Positions 1 to 7,161 of a stretch of 64,000 nt of DNA are shown here, piece by piece (position 1 is the stretch's first letter; each line of letters opens with the position of its first letter). The notes under the pieces were generated by a model. That model saw only the letters and a list, made by a program, of their open reading frames with translations. It did not search any database and was not told the DNA's origin. The position numbers and the translations under genes were made by a program. Origin of the DNA: Pseudomonas brassicacearum subsp. brassicacearum (lineage in GTDB: Bacteria; Pseudomonadota; Gammaproteobacteria; Pseudomonadales; Pseudomonadaceae); NCBI RefSeq assembly GCF_008801605.1, contig NZ_VZPJ01000012.1:62001-126000 (forward strand). The letters are read 5' to 3'.

Positions 1-756
1 GGAGTAGCCCGGGCCGCCGGCCGTCATCGCGGCCACCAGGTCGAAGCTCTTGATCGCGATGTGCGCCAGGATCATCACGGCGCTGAAGAACACCGGGCGC
101 AGGCTCGGCAGCACCACTTTCCAGTAGATGCGCGGCATGCTCGCGCCATCGATCTGCGCGGCACGGATGATCGATTGATCGACACCCCGCAGGCCGGCCA
201 GGAACATCGCCATGATGAAACCCGAGGCCTGCCATACCGCGGCGATCACCAGACAATACACCACGCGATCCGGGTCGATCAGCCAATCCAGGCGGAAGCC
301 TTCCCAACCCCAGTCACGCAACAATTTGTCCAGGCCCATGCCCGGGTTGAGCAGCCATTTCCAGGCCGTACCGGTGACGATCATCGAGAGCGCCATCGGG
401 TACAGATAAATGGTGCGGATGAAACCTTCGCGACGAATGCGCTGGTCAAGGAACACCGCCAGCAACACGCCGATCACCAGGGTGATACCGATGAACAGGC
501 CGCCGAACAGCGCCAGGTTCTTGCTCGCCACCCACCAACGATCGTTGTCCATCAGCCGCGCGTATTGCGCCAGGCCTGCCCATTTGTAGTTCGGCAGAAA
601 CGTCGACGTGGTGAACGACAGGACGAACGTCCACAAGATATAGCCATAGAAGCCCACCAGGACGATGAACATGCTCGGCGCCAGCACCAGTTTCGGGAGC
701 CAGCGCTGCAATGCATCGAACGGCGAGGCCTTGCTGAACACAGCAACAGAACTCAT
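1..756 (-). CDS. gtsB: Glucose/mannose ABC transporter permease GtsB (3' end outside window)
   Basis: Inner-membrane permease subunit of the sugar ABC transporter that moves glucose from periplasm to cytoplasm. The visible 252 residues show an N-terminal transmembrane segment (about residues 20-45), several further hydrophobic helices, and a MalF-type EAA coupling loop (IIRAAQIDGAS, about residues 215-225) that contacts the ATPase. The ATG at 754-756 is chosen because the sequence MSSVAVFSKASP fits the start of the family. The gene runs off the left window edge, so it is a truncation of the view, not of the gene. gtsA lies directly upstream on the same strand, separated by a REP pair. By known Pseudomonas gene order, gtsC, gtsD and oprB would be expected to the left; this is inference. 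Confidence 0.9.
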   Translation of the reverse strand, partial: MSSVAVFSKASPFDALQRWLPKLVLAPSMFIVLVGFYGYILWTFVLSFTTSTFLPNYKWAGLAQYARLMDNDRWWVASKNLALFGGLFIGITLVIGVLLAVFLDQRIRREGFIRTIYLYPMALSMIVTGTAWKWLLNPGMGLDKLLRDWGWEGFRLDWLIDPDRVVYCLVIAAVWQASGFIMAMFLAGLRGVDQSIIRAAQIDGASMPRIYWKVVLPSLRPVFFSAVMILAHIAIKSFDLVAAMTAGGPGYS

Positions 757-799
757 GGGAAGATCCAGTACAAGAGAAAAGGACTACAAAACATTCCCT

Positions 800-920
800 G
801 TGTGGGAGCGGGTTTGTGTGGGAGCTGAGCTTGCTCGCGATGAAGGCACCTCGGTCTTTCCAATGACCGCGTTATCGTTCATCGCGAGCAGGCTTTGCTC
901 CCACAGGCTCGCTCCCACAA
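800..920. repeat. REP/REPIN element between gtsA and gtsB
   Basis: Inverted pair of REP units: TGTGGGAGC...GCTTGCTCGCGATG on the left and CATCGCGAGCAGGCTTTGCT...CCCACA on the right, with a partial extra unit at each side. It sits in the transporter operon gap, where folded RNA could give different expression of the binding protein and the membrane subunits. Confidence 0.85.
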
Positions 921-935
921 GGGAAGCGGCGCTAA

Positions 936-2237
936 TTACTTCGCAGACTGAACCGCTGCGCCGAGTTTCTTGGCGGCATCGGCAGGGTCGGCTTTCGGGT
1001 CGTTGATGTAGTTGGTCACCACATCGAAGAACGCACCCTGTACGGCCAGCGTGGTCGCCATGTTGTGCGCCATGCTTGGCTGCAGGCCGCCGGACTTGGC
1101 GTCTGTCAGGAAGTCCTTGGCAGCGGTCTGGGCACAGGAATCGAAACCGTACTTGGCCATGTCGCCGAGCATGTCGTTACGAACCGGGATCGAGCCTTTG
1201 TTGATGCTGAAGACTTTCTGGAAGTTCTCGCCCAACACGACTTTGGCGATGTCCTGCTGGCCAGCCGCAGTGCCCTTGTCCTTCTGCTTGAACACCGCCA
1301 GGGAGTCGATGTTGTAGGTGAAGGCCTTGTCGGTGCCCGGGAAGGCCACGCACTCGTAGTCCTTGCCGGCGACTTTCTTCGCCGCGGTCCACTCGCTCTT
1401 GGCCCAGTCACCCATGATCTGCATGCCGGCCTTGCCGTTGATGACCTTGGCCGCTTCAAGGTTCCAGTCCTGGCCCTTGCCGTCGGCGTCCATGTAGGTC
1501 GCGACTTTCTTCAGTTCGGTCAGCGCCTTGACCATTTCCGGCCCCGTCAGCGCCTTGCTGTCCAGGTCGACCAGGGCTTTCTTGTAGCCATCAGCGCCCA
1601 TGACCGAGAGCACCACGGCTTCGAATACGGTGCTGTCCTGCCAAGGCTGGCCACCGTGGGCGAGCGCAATAAAGCCCGCTGCCTTGAGCTTGTCGCCGGC
1701 CGCGTAGAATTCTTCGAGGGTGGTCGGGTTCTTGGTGATGCCGGCTTTCTTGAAGACTTCCGGGTTGATCCACAGCCAGTTGACGCGGTGGATGTTCACC
1801 GGCACGGCGACGTAGTCACCTTCGTACTTCACGGTATCGGAGACTTTCTTGTCGAGCAGGCCGTCCCACTTCTCGGCTTTGGCAACATCTTTGAGGATGT
1901 CGGTGTCGAGCAGCCCGGTGGACGCCCATTCCTGGATGTCCGGACCCTTGATCTGGGCGACGCCCGGTGGGTTGCCGGCCACGGCACGGCTCTTGAGCAC
2001 GGTCATGGCAGTGGAACCGCCACCACCGGCGACAGCGCCGTCCTTCCAGGTAAAGCCGTCTTTTTCTACCTGGGCCTTGAGCACATCGACCGCGGCTTTT
2101 TCGCCACCCGACGTCCACCAGTGGACGACTTCCACGGAACCTTTGGATTCGGCGGCAAGGGTAGTGACAGGGAATGCTGCGACGGGAAGCAAGGAAGCAA
2201 GAGAAATGACAGTAGCGAGGCGAGAAATCGCATTCAT
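936..2237 (-). CDS. gtsA: Sugar ABC transporter periplasmic substrate-binding protein GtsA
   Basis: Periplasmic binding protein (433 aa) for glucose or related sugars, delivering substrate to the GtsB/GtsC permease. The N-terminus is a typical signal peptide: basic start, hydrophobic core at about residues 8-25, and a cleavage site near TTLAAES. The mature part has the extracellular solute-binding family 1 fold (VEVVHWWTSGGEKAA near the N-terminus). Length fits the family. It is the first gene of the transporter cluster, preceding gtsB by about 180 bases with a REP pair in between. A 30-bp element 80-110 bases upstream is shared with the epimerase gene and may be the target of GltR (see findings). 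Homology to P. aeruginosa/P. putida GtsA is from memory of the family. Confidence 0.92.
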   Translation of the reverse strand: MNAISRLATVISLASLLPVAAFPVTTLAAESKGSVEVVHWWTSGGEKAAVDVLKAQVEKDGFTWKDGAVAGGGGSTAMTVLKSRAVAGNPPGVAQIKGPDIQEWASTGLLDTDILKDVAKAEKWDGLLDKKVSDTVKYEGDYVAVPVNIHRVNWLWINPEVFKKAGITKNPTTLEEFYAAGDKLKAAGFIALAHGGQPWQDSTVFEAVVLSVMGADGYKKALVDLDSKALTGPEMVKALTELKKVATYMDADGKGQDWNLEAAKVINGKAGMQIMGDWAKSEWTAAKKVAGKDYECVAFPGTDKAFTYNIDSLAVFKQKDKGTAAGQQDIAKVVLGENFQKVFSINKGSIPVRNDMLGDMAKYGFDSCAQTAAKDFLTDAKSGGLQPSMAHNMATTLAVQGAFFDVVTNYINDPKADPADAAKKLGAAVQSAK

Positions 2238-2316
2238 CTAGAATTACCTTTCTTGTTGTTATGCATGCAAGTCTGGTGCTTGCGCTGCATGGATTCTAAT
2301 CAGAGGGAATCCCTTC

Positions 2317-2346
2317 GCAGGTAACGAAGGGACGTGCAAATGTCAC
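2317..2346 (-). promoter_or_regulatory. Putative operator upstream of gtsA (shared with 3672-3701)
   Basis: On the plus strand this reads GCAGGTAACGAA-N11-ATGTCAC. The same two blocks at the same spacing occur at 3672-3701 before the epimerase gene. Read in gene direction it has GTGAC and GTTAC half-sites 21 bases apart, a spacing that suits a dimeric OmpR-type regulator. GltR, encoded nearby, is the obvious candidate; this is inference. Confidence 0.5.
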
Positions 2347-2353
2347 GACATGG

Positions 2354-3613
2354 TTACACAGGCGAAGGACTGGATAACCGCGCCAGGGCTGAGGCCATGC
2401 TTGGTGCCAAGGGCAGGCGCGGAATCAGGACCGCCTGCCAGGCGTGATACAGGTCCGGCTTGCCCGGCCAGATATCGGCGCTGGGGCAATTTTGCGGATC
2501 GAGTTCGTGATGCCAACTGCCGTTGCAGCGGTCGATGAAATGTTTGTCACAGAACTCCCAGAAGCGCCGGTACCAGGCTTCGTACTTCGCCTCGTCGGTG
2601 CGCTTGAGCAAGGCGCTGGCAGCGGCCGCCGCTTCGGCGTGAACCCAGTGCAGGCGATGGCGAACCACGGCGCGGTTGTCCCAATCCAGGGTGTAGACAA
2701 TGCCCGGCGCACCATCGACGTCCCAGCCGTGACGACAGTTATGGTCGAAGAGCTTTTGCGCATCCTGGGCCAGCCAGCCCGGGGTCAGCATGCCGATCTG
2801 GACGCGCGCCGCTTCAAGGTGCAGCAGCAGTCGCGCCCATTCGAAACCGTGGCCTGGGGTGGTGCCGTAGGGACGAAAACCATCGGCAGGGTTGTCCTGG
2901 TTGTATTCGCGCAGCGGCTGCCAGTGGCGATCGAAATGCTCCACCACCAGGTAGTCGTTGGCGGCGGCATGGGTGTGGATCACCCGTTCGACGATGTGCA
3001 GGGCGCGAGCCAGCCAGCGTGGGTCGTCGGTGGCATCGGCCAGGGCGAGGAAGGCTTCGGTGGCGTGCATGTTGCTGTTGGCGCCACGATAGGCCTCTTC
3101 CTCGCTCCAGTCGCGGTTGAAGGATTCGCGCAGTGCCCCCTCTTCCTCGCTCCAGAAATGCTCATCGATGATCCGCACCGCTTCGTCCAGCAACGCCTGG
3201 GCGCCGGGACGCTGGGCCACCACCGCGGAACTGGCCGCCAGGGCAACGAAGGCATGCAGGTAGGCCGCCTTGCCCGCGCCGTCTTCATCAGGCCGCGTCG
3301 TGGCAAACCAGCCACCGTGCTCGGCGTCGCGCAAGGAGCCGCTCAGCGCCTGGACGCCGTGGTCCACCAGCTCGGCAAACCCCGGCAGGCCCTGGATGTG
3401 GGCCATGGCGAAGCTGTGGGTCATGCGCGCAGTGTTCATGGTCTCGGCCCGGGCATCGGCCGGCAGGTGGCCGCCCTCGTCCAGGTTGCCGAAGCCGTCC
3501 GCCAGCTTCGACGCCTTGGCGAACGCCAGCAGCCGCAAGCCTTCGTCGGCAAGCCATTGCTGGTGGGCAGGGGCGTTCAGCCAACTGCTGAAGGCCGGTT
3601 GGAAGGTGTCCAT
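2354..3613 (-). CDS. AGE-family epimerase/isomerase (N-acylglucosamine 2-epimerase / mannose isomerase-like)
   Basis: Cytoplasmic protein of 419 aa in the N-acyl-D-glucosamine 2-epimerase (AGE) superfamily, an alpha6/alpha6-barrel group that includes aldose-ketose isomerases acting on mannose or glucose. Family-like segments include THSFAMAHIQG (about residue 65), NSNMHATEAFLALAD (about 180), PGHGFEWARLLLHL (about 250) and a C-terminal NGSWHHELD block. The longest frame begins at 3658, but the ATG at 3611-3613 (MDTFQPAFSS) is preferred because AAGG lies just upstream. It lies between the glucose transporter and the gtrS/gltR regulators and shares a promoter element with gtsA, so a role in converting an imported hexose is likely. 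The exact substrate cannot be read from the sequence. Confidence 0.85.
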   Translation of the reverse strand: MDTFQPAFSSWLNAPAHQQWLADEGLRLLAFAKASKLADGFGNLDEGGHLPADARAETMNTARMTHSFAMAHIQGLPGFAELVDHGVQALSGSLRDAEHGGWFATTRPDEDGAGKAAYLHAFVALAASSAVVAQRPGAQALLDEAVRIIDEHFWSEEEGALRESFNRDWSEEEAYRGANSNMHATEAFLALADATDDPRWLARALHIVERVIHTHAAANDYLVVEHFDRHWQPLREYNQDNPADGFRPYGTTPGHGFEWARLLLHLEAARVQIGMLTPGWLAQDAQKLFDHNCRHGWDVDGAPGIVYTLDWDNRAVVRHRLHWVHAEAAAAASALLKRTDEAKYEAWYRRFWEFCDKHFIDRCNGSWHHELDPQNCPSADIWPGKPDLYHAWQAVLIPRLPLAPSMASALARLSSPSPV

Positions 3614-3671
3614 TGGGTGGTACCTTTTTTGTTGTTTTGACGCAGGGAGTCTAAACAAGGGATGGCGAGGG

Positions 3672-3701
3672 GCAGGTAACGAAAGGGGCGAGTTATGTCA
3701 C
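3672..3701 (-). promoter_or_regulatory. Putative operator upstream of the AGE epimerase gene (shared with 2317-2346)
   Basis: Second copy of the GCAGGTAACGAA-N11-ATGTCAC element (plus-strand reading), 58-88 bases upstream of the epimerase start. The 12-base and 7-base outer blocks are identical to the gtsA copy and equally spaced, while the centre differs, as expected for a protein-binding site and not for a recent duplication. Confidence 0.5.
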
Positions 3702-3724
3702 CGAGTTGTGACATTTACTTTGAT

Positions 3725-3835
3725 GATCGTTCCCACGCTCTGCGTGGGAATGCATCAACGGACGCTCCGCGTTCGGCTTTAGATGGGACGCAGAGCGTCC
3801 CGGGCTGCATTCCCACGCAGAGCGTGGGAATGATC
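3725..3835. repeat. ~110-bp palindromic repeat (GTTCCCACGCTCTGCGTGGGAA family)
   Basis: Begins GATCGTTCCCACGCTCTGCG and ends with the near-complement ...CAGAGCGTGGGAATGATC, with an inner inverted pair ACGCTCCGCGT / ACGCAGAGCGT. A close relative is at 23302-23405. It is distinct from the REP family and can fold into one long hairpin. Confidence 0.85.
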
Positions 3836-3850
3836 AGTCAACACGGCTGG

Positions 3851-5320
3851 CTACTCCACACTGCGAGGCAACTGCAACGTCACCCGCAACCCCCCTTCGC
3901 GCAGGTTCTGCAGGCTCACTTCCCCGCCATGGCTGTGGGCGATGTTGCGGGCGATGCCCAGGCCCAGGCCATAGCCTTGCTGCTGCCCGGCGAGGCGGAA
4001 GTGCGGTTCGAAGACCTGCTCCAGGCGCTGTTCCGGCACGCCGGGGCCTTCGTCGTCGACGTGCAGGATGAAGGCAGTTTCATCGTCATCGATGTGCAGG
4101 TGGGCGTTCTGGCCGTATTTCAAGGCGTTGTCGATCAGGTTGCCGATGCAGCGCTTGAGGGCCAGCGGCTTGCCGGGATATGGCGCCAGCGCCCGGCCAT
4201 CCTGGGTCACCCGGCCGTTGCCGTTGGGCGCCAGGTAAGGTTCGACCAGGCAATCGAGCACATGGTTGAGGTCCACCGGCTCGATGTTTTCGTGGATGTC
4301 GGTGTCCTTGACGCATTGCAGCGCGCCTTTGACCAGCAGTTCCAGCTCATCCAGGTCACGACCGAACTTGGCCTGCAGGTTCTCGTCTTCCAGCAGCTCG
4401 ACTCGCAGCCGCAATCGGGTGATCGGTGTGCGCAAGTCGTGGGAGATCGCGCTGAACAATTGACTGCGCTCCGTCAGGTAACGGCTGATGCGTTCGCGCA
4501 TGGCATTGAACGCACGCCCCACCTCCACCACTTCGCTACCACCGCCCTCGGCCACCGGCTCCACTTCGGCGCCCAGGGACATGTCCCGCGCGGCCCGGGC
4601 CAAACGCTTGAGCGGTCGGCTCTGCCAGTGCACCAGCAAACCGATGAACAGCAACAACAAGCTGCTGGTGAGCACGATGAAACCGACCTGTTGCTTGGGC
4701 AGGTCCTGCTCTTCGAGGCTGGTGTAGGGTTCGGGCAGCAGCGAGGCGATGTACAGCCACTCCCCCGGCGCCATCTGGATCTGCGTGACCAGCACCGGCG
4801 GGTTCACCGGTTCCAGGGTCAAGGCGTAGTGAGCCCACGAACGGGGCAGCTCATCGAGCTTGAGCCCGGCATTGAAGATCCGCAGGTCGTCGGGGCTGAC
4901 AAAATTCACCGAGATGTCGGCGCTATTGCCCAGGGACCGGCGCAGCACGTCGTCCACTGCCTTGAGCACCGCCAGTTTGCGCGGCGTGATCGGCAGCACA
5001 TCCATACCCAGGGGCTTATCGTTGAGCGTCACGACAAACCGCGTGCCGCCCATGCTGCGCAACTGGTCCAGCACCAATGGCCGATACGCCACTGGCAGCG
5101 AACGCAAATAACTGACGCTGGCGGTCATCGAATGAGCCAGGCTGCGGGCACTGGTGACCAGACCTTCGAGCTGGGTGGCGCGCAGTTGCGAGACCCAGAT
5201 CAGGCTGGACAGGGTCTGGGCGAACAGCACCACCAGCAAGGTCAGCAACAGCATCCGCCCCAGCAACGAGCGCGGTACCGGTACCCGTCGGGCGACTTTT
5301 TTGATCCAGTCAATGACCAT
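3851..5320 (-). CDS. gtrS: Sensor histidine kinase GtrS of the GtrS-GltR glucose two-component system
   Basis: Inner-membrane sensor kinase (489 aa) that phosphorylates GltR to control glucose uptake genes. With the start at 5320: transmembrane 1 at about residues 23-45, a periplasmic sensor region of about 165 residues, transmembrane 2 at about 212-233, a HAMP linker, an H-box SAISHDLRTP with phospho-accepting His near residue 294, and a C-terminal HATPase with NLIDNALKYG (N box), DDEGPGVP (G1) and GYGLGLGIA (G2). The chosen ATG overlaps the end of gltR by 11 bases, suggesting translational coupling; an upstream ATG at 5362 is possible but lacks a visible ribosome-binding site. Last gene of edd-glk-gltR-gtrS. 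Confidence 0.9.
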   Translation of the reverse strand: MVIDWIKKVARRVPVPRSLLGRMLLLTLLVVLFAQTLSSLIWVSQLRATQLEGLVTSARSLAHSMTASVSYLRSLPVAYRPLVLDQLRSMGGTRFVVTLNDKPLGMDVLPITPRKLAVLKAVDDVLRRSLGNSADISVNFVSPDDLRIFNAGLKLDELPRSWAHYALTLEPVNPPVLVTQIQMAPGEWLYIASLLPEPYTSLEEQDLPKQQVGFIVLTSSLLLLFIGLLVHWQSRPLKRLARAARDMSLGAEVEPVAEGGGSEVVEVGRAFNAMRERISRYLTERSQLFSAISHDLRTPITRLRLRVELLEDENLQAKFGRDLDELELLVKGALQCVKDTDIHENIEPVDLNHVLDCLVEPYLAPNGNGRVTQDGRALAPYPGKPLALKRCIGNLIDNALKYGQNAHLHIDDDETAFILHVDDEGPGVPEQRLEQVFEPHFRLAGQQQGYGLGLGIARNIAHSHGGEVSLQNLREGGLRVTLQLPRSVE

Positions 5321-6041
5321 TGCTGGCAACCACACTGGCCGCCAGCTGATAACCGCTGCCACGCACCGTGCGAATCAGCCGTGGCGGCTTGTCGGTATCA
5401 CGCAGGCGCTGGCGCAGGCGACTGACTGCCATGTCGACGATTCGGTCCAGGGGCATCAGCTCACGACCACGGGTCGCATTGCCGATGGTGTCGCGATCGA
5501 GGATTTCCTGGGGATGATCGAGAAACAACTTGAGCAGGGCGAAATCGGCACCGGAGAGAATCACTTCTTCACCGTCGGTGTGAAACAACCGATGACTGAC
5601 CATGTCCAGCCGCCATTCATCGAAGGCCAGCACTTCGCCGCCGGAGCGTTCCTGGCCGAATTGCGCCCGACGCAGCAGCGCCTTGATGCGCGCCTGCAAT
5701 TCCCGTGGGCTGAAAGGCTTGCCCAAGTAATCATCGGCGCCCAGTTCAAGACCAATGACCCGGTCGGCCTCGTCGGAACTGGCGGTGAGCATGATGATCG
5801 GCACATGGGCCTGGCGTGGATGCTGGCGAACCCAGCGGCAAAGGCTGAAGCCGTCTTCATCGGGCAGCATCACATCAAGGATCACCAGGTCGCTCGGTGC
5901 ATCGTTCAGCGCCTGGCGAAACCCGGCACCGTCGGGTGTGGTCCGCACCTGGAACCCCGCACGGCTGAGGTAGGTGTCCAGCAGTTCGCGAATCTCCTGG
6001 TCGTCGTCGACCAACAAAATCGATTTGTTCACTGAACTCAC
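5310..6041 (-). CDS. gltR: OmpR-family response regulator GltR
   Basis: DNA-binding response regulator of 243 aa. The receiver domain has the acidic pocket VDDDQE (residues 11-16), the phospho-acceptor Asp at about residue 56 in ILDVMLPDEDG, and the conserved Lys in YLGKPFSPREL. The C-terminal winged helix (about residues 145-235) includes ILDRDTIGNATRG and SRLRQRLRD, typical of OmpR/PhoB proteins. It partners GtrS, whose gene overlaps it. The pair regulates glucose transport in Pseudomonas (established for the family). The start follows glk by about 170 bases containing a REP pair. Confidence 0.92.
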   Translation of the reverse strand: MSSVNKSILLVDDDQEIRELLDTYLSRAGFQVRTTPDGAGFRQALNDAPSDLVILDVMLPDEDGFSLCRWVRQHPRQAHVPIIMLTASSDEADRVIGLELGADDYLGKPFSPRELQARIKALLRRAQFGQERSGGEVLAFDEWRLDMVSHRLFHTDGEEVILSGADFALLKLFLDHPQEILDRDTIGNATRGRELMPLDRIVDMAVSRLRQRLRDTDKPPRLIRTVRGSGYQLAASVVASNGH

Positions 6042-6118
6042 GGGCCTCGTCCTTGTTGTTTGGATGGGGGCGATTATGCCTGATGGACATCGAGTTTTTT
6101 ATCGCCTGTTCGGACCTT

Positions 6119-6197
6119 ATCGCGAGCAAGCTTTGCTCCCACAGTGCTCCCCGCAAGATCAAGCACATCTTGTGGGAGCAAGGCTTGCCCGCGATGC
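6119..6197. repeat. REP pair between glk and gltR
   Basis: Inverted REP units: ATCGCGAGCAAGCTTTGCTC...CCACA then TGTGGGAGCAAGGCTTGCCC...GCGATG. Lies inside the edd-glk-gltR-gtrS transcription unit, so it may stabilise the edd-glk part of the mRNA relative to the regulators. Confidence 0.8.
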
Positions 6198-6210
6198 AAG
6201 CGACGCGGTC

Positions 6211-7161
6211 TTAACTTTGCTCCAACGCCACACCCGCGCCCATCAGGCCCGAGTACGGCGCGGTCACCAGCCAGACCGGAATGCCCTTGAAGTAATCGCT
6301 CATGCAGCCCTTGTCGGCGAAGCAACGGGCGAAACCACTTTCGAGGAAGAAATCGGCAAACCGCGGGACCACGCCCCCGACGATATAGACACCGCCACGC
6401 CCGCCCAGCGTCAACACATTGTTGCCGGCCACGCGCCCCAGCCAGCGGCAGAACTGCTCGAGCACTTCCAGGGCAATCGGGTCGCCAGCCAGGCCAGCGG
6501 CAGTGATGGATTCGGGGGTGTCGAGCACCGGCACATGGCCGTCCACTGCGCAAATGGCCCGGTACACCCGAGGCAAGCCGCTGCCACTCAGGGCGGTTTC
6601 GGCGCTGACGTGGCCGATTTCGTTGTAGATGTGCTGCCACAGCTGGGTTTCCCGCGGGCTGCTCATGGGCAGGTCGACATGGCCGCCCTCCCCCGGCAAC
6701 GCCGCGAAACGACCCTCGCCCAGGTCCAGCAGCGTACCGACGCCCAGCCCGGTGCCCGGGCCGATCACCACTGCCGGGCGCAACGGCTCCGGGGTGCCTT
6801 CGCACACGACCCGGTACTCATCGGGACGCAAGCAAGTCATGCCCAGGGCCATGGCCGAGAAGTCGTTGACCAGCAACAGCTTCTCCACCTGCAAGGTCTG
6901 GCAGAACGCCAGGTTGCTCAGGCGCCAGTGATTGTTGGTAAAGCGAAACTCATCGCCGCTCACGGGACCGGCCACCGACAGGCACACCGAACCGATGGCG
7001 CCCGGCTTCAGGCCCAGGCCACTGAGGTACACCTGAATGGCATCTTCCGGGCAGGCATAATCCGCCGTTGCCAGCACCTGGATGTTTTCCAGGGTGTGGT
7101 TTTTCCACAGCGCAAAGCGTGCGTTGGTCCCACCGATATCACCGACCAAAGCCAGTTTCAA
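6211..7161 (-). CDS. glk: Glucokinase
   Basis: ATP-dependent phosphorylation of glucose to glucose-6-phosphate, feeding the Entner-Doudoroff route; cytoplasmic. The 316-residue protein begins MKLALVGDIGGTNARFALW, carrying the phosphate-binding DIGGTN motif of the bacterial Glk family, and has GPGTGLGVGTL near residue 130 and LGGRGGVYIVGG near 265, the second adenine/phosphate region. Length matches E. coli-type glucokinases. Its ATG overlaps the stop of edd by four bases, so translation is coupled to edd. It is probably controlled with edd by HexR through the sites at 9116-9192. Confidence 0.95.
   Translation of the reverse strand: MKLALVGDIGGTNARFALWKNHTLENIQVLATADYACPEDAIQVYLSGLGLKPGAIGSVCLSVAGPVSGDEFRFTNNHWRLSNLAFCQTLQVEKLLLVNDFSAMALGMTCLRPDEYRVVCEGTPEPLRPAVVIGPGTGLGVGTLLDLGEGRFAALPGEGGHVDLPMSSPRETQLWQHIYNEIGHVSAETALSGSGLPRVYRAICAVDGHVPVLDTPESITAAGLAGDPIALEVLEQFCRWLGRVAGNNVLTLGGRGGVYIVGGVVPRFADFFLESGFARCFADKGCMSDYFKGIPVWLVTAPYSGLMGAGVALEQS

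Noticed and set aside
1065..2324. Long open frame (419 codons) on the plus strand opposite gtsA
   Set aside because: Mirror frame of a GC-rich real gene; the protein has no recognisable family and gtsA is certain. Similar mirror frames opposite gtrS, edd, arcA, the tubulin-like gene, braC, braE, the FAD dehydrogenase and quiP were dropped for the same reason.
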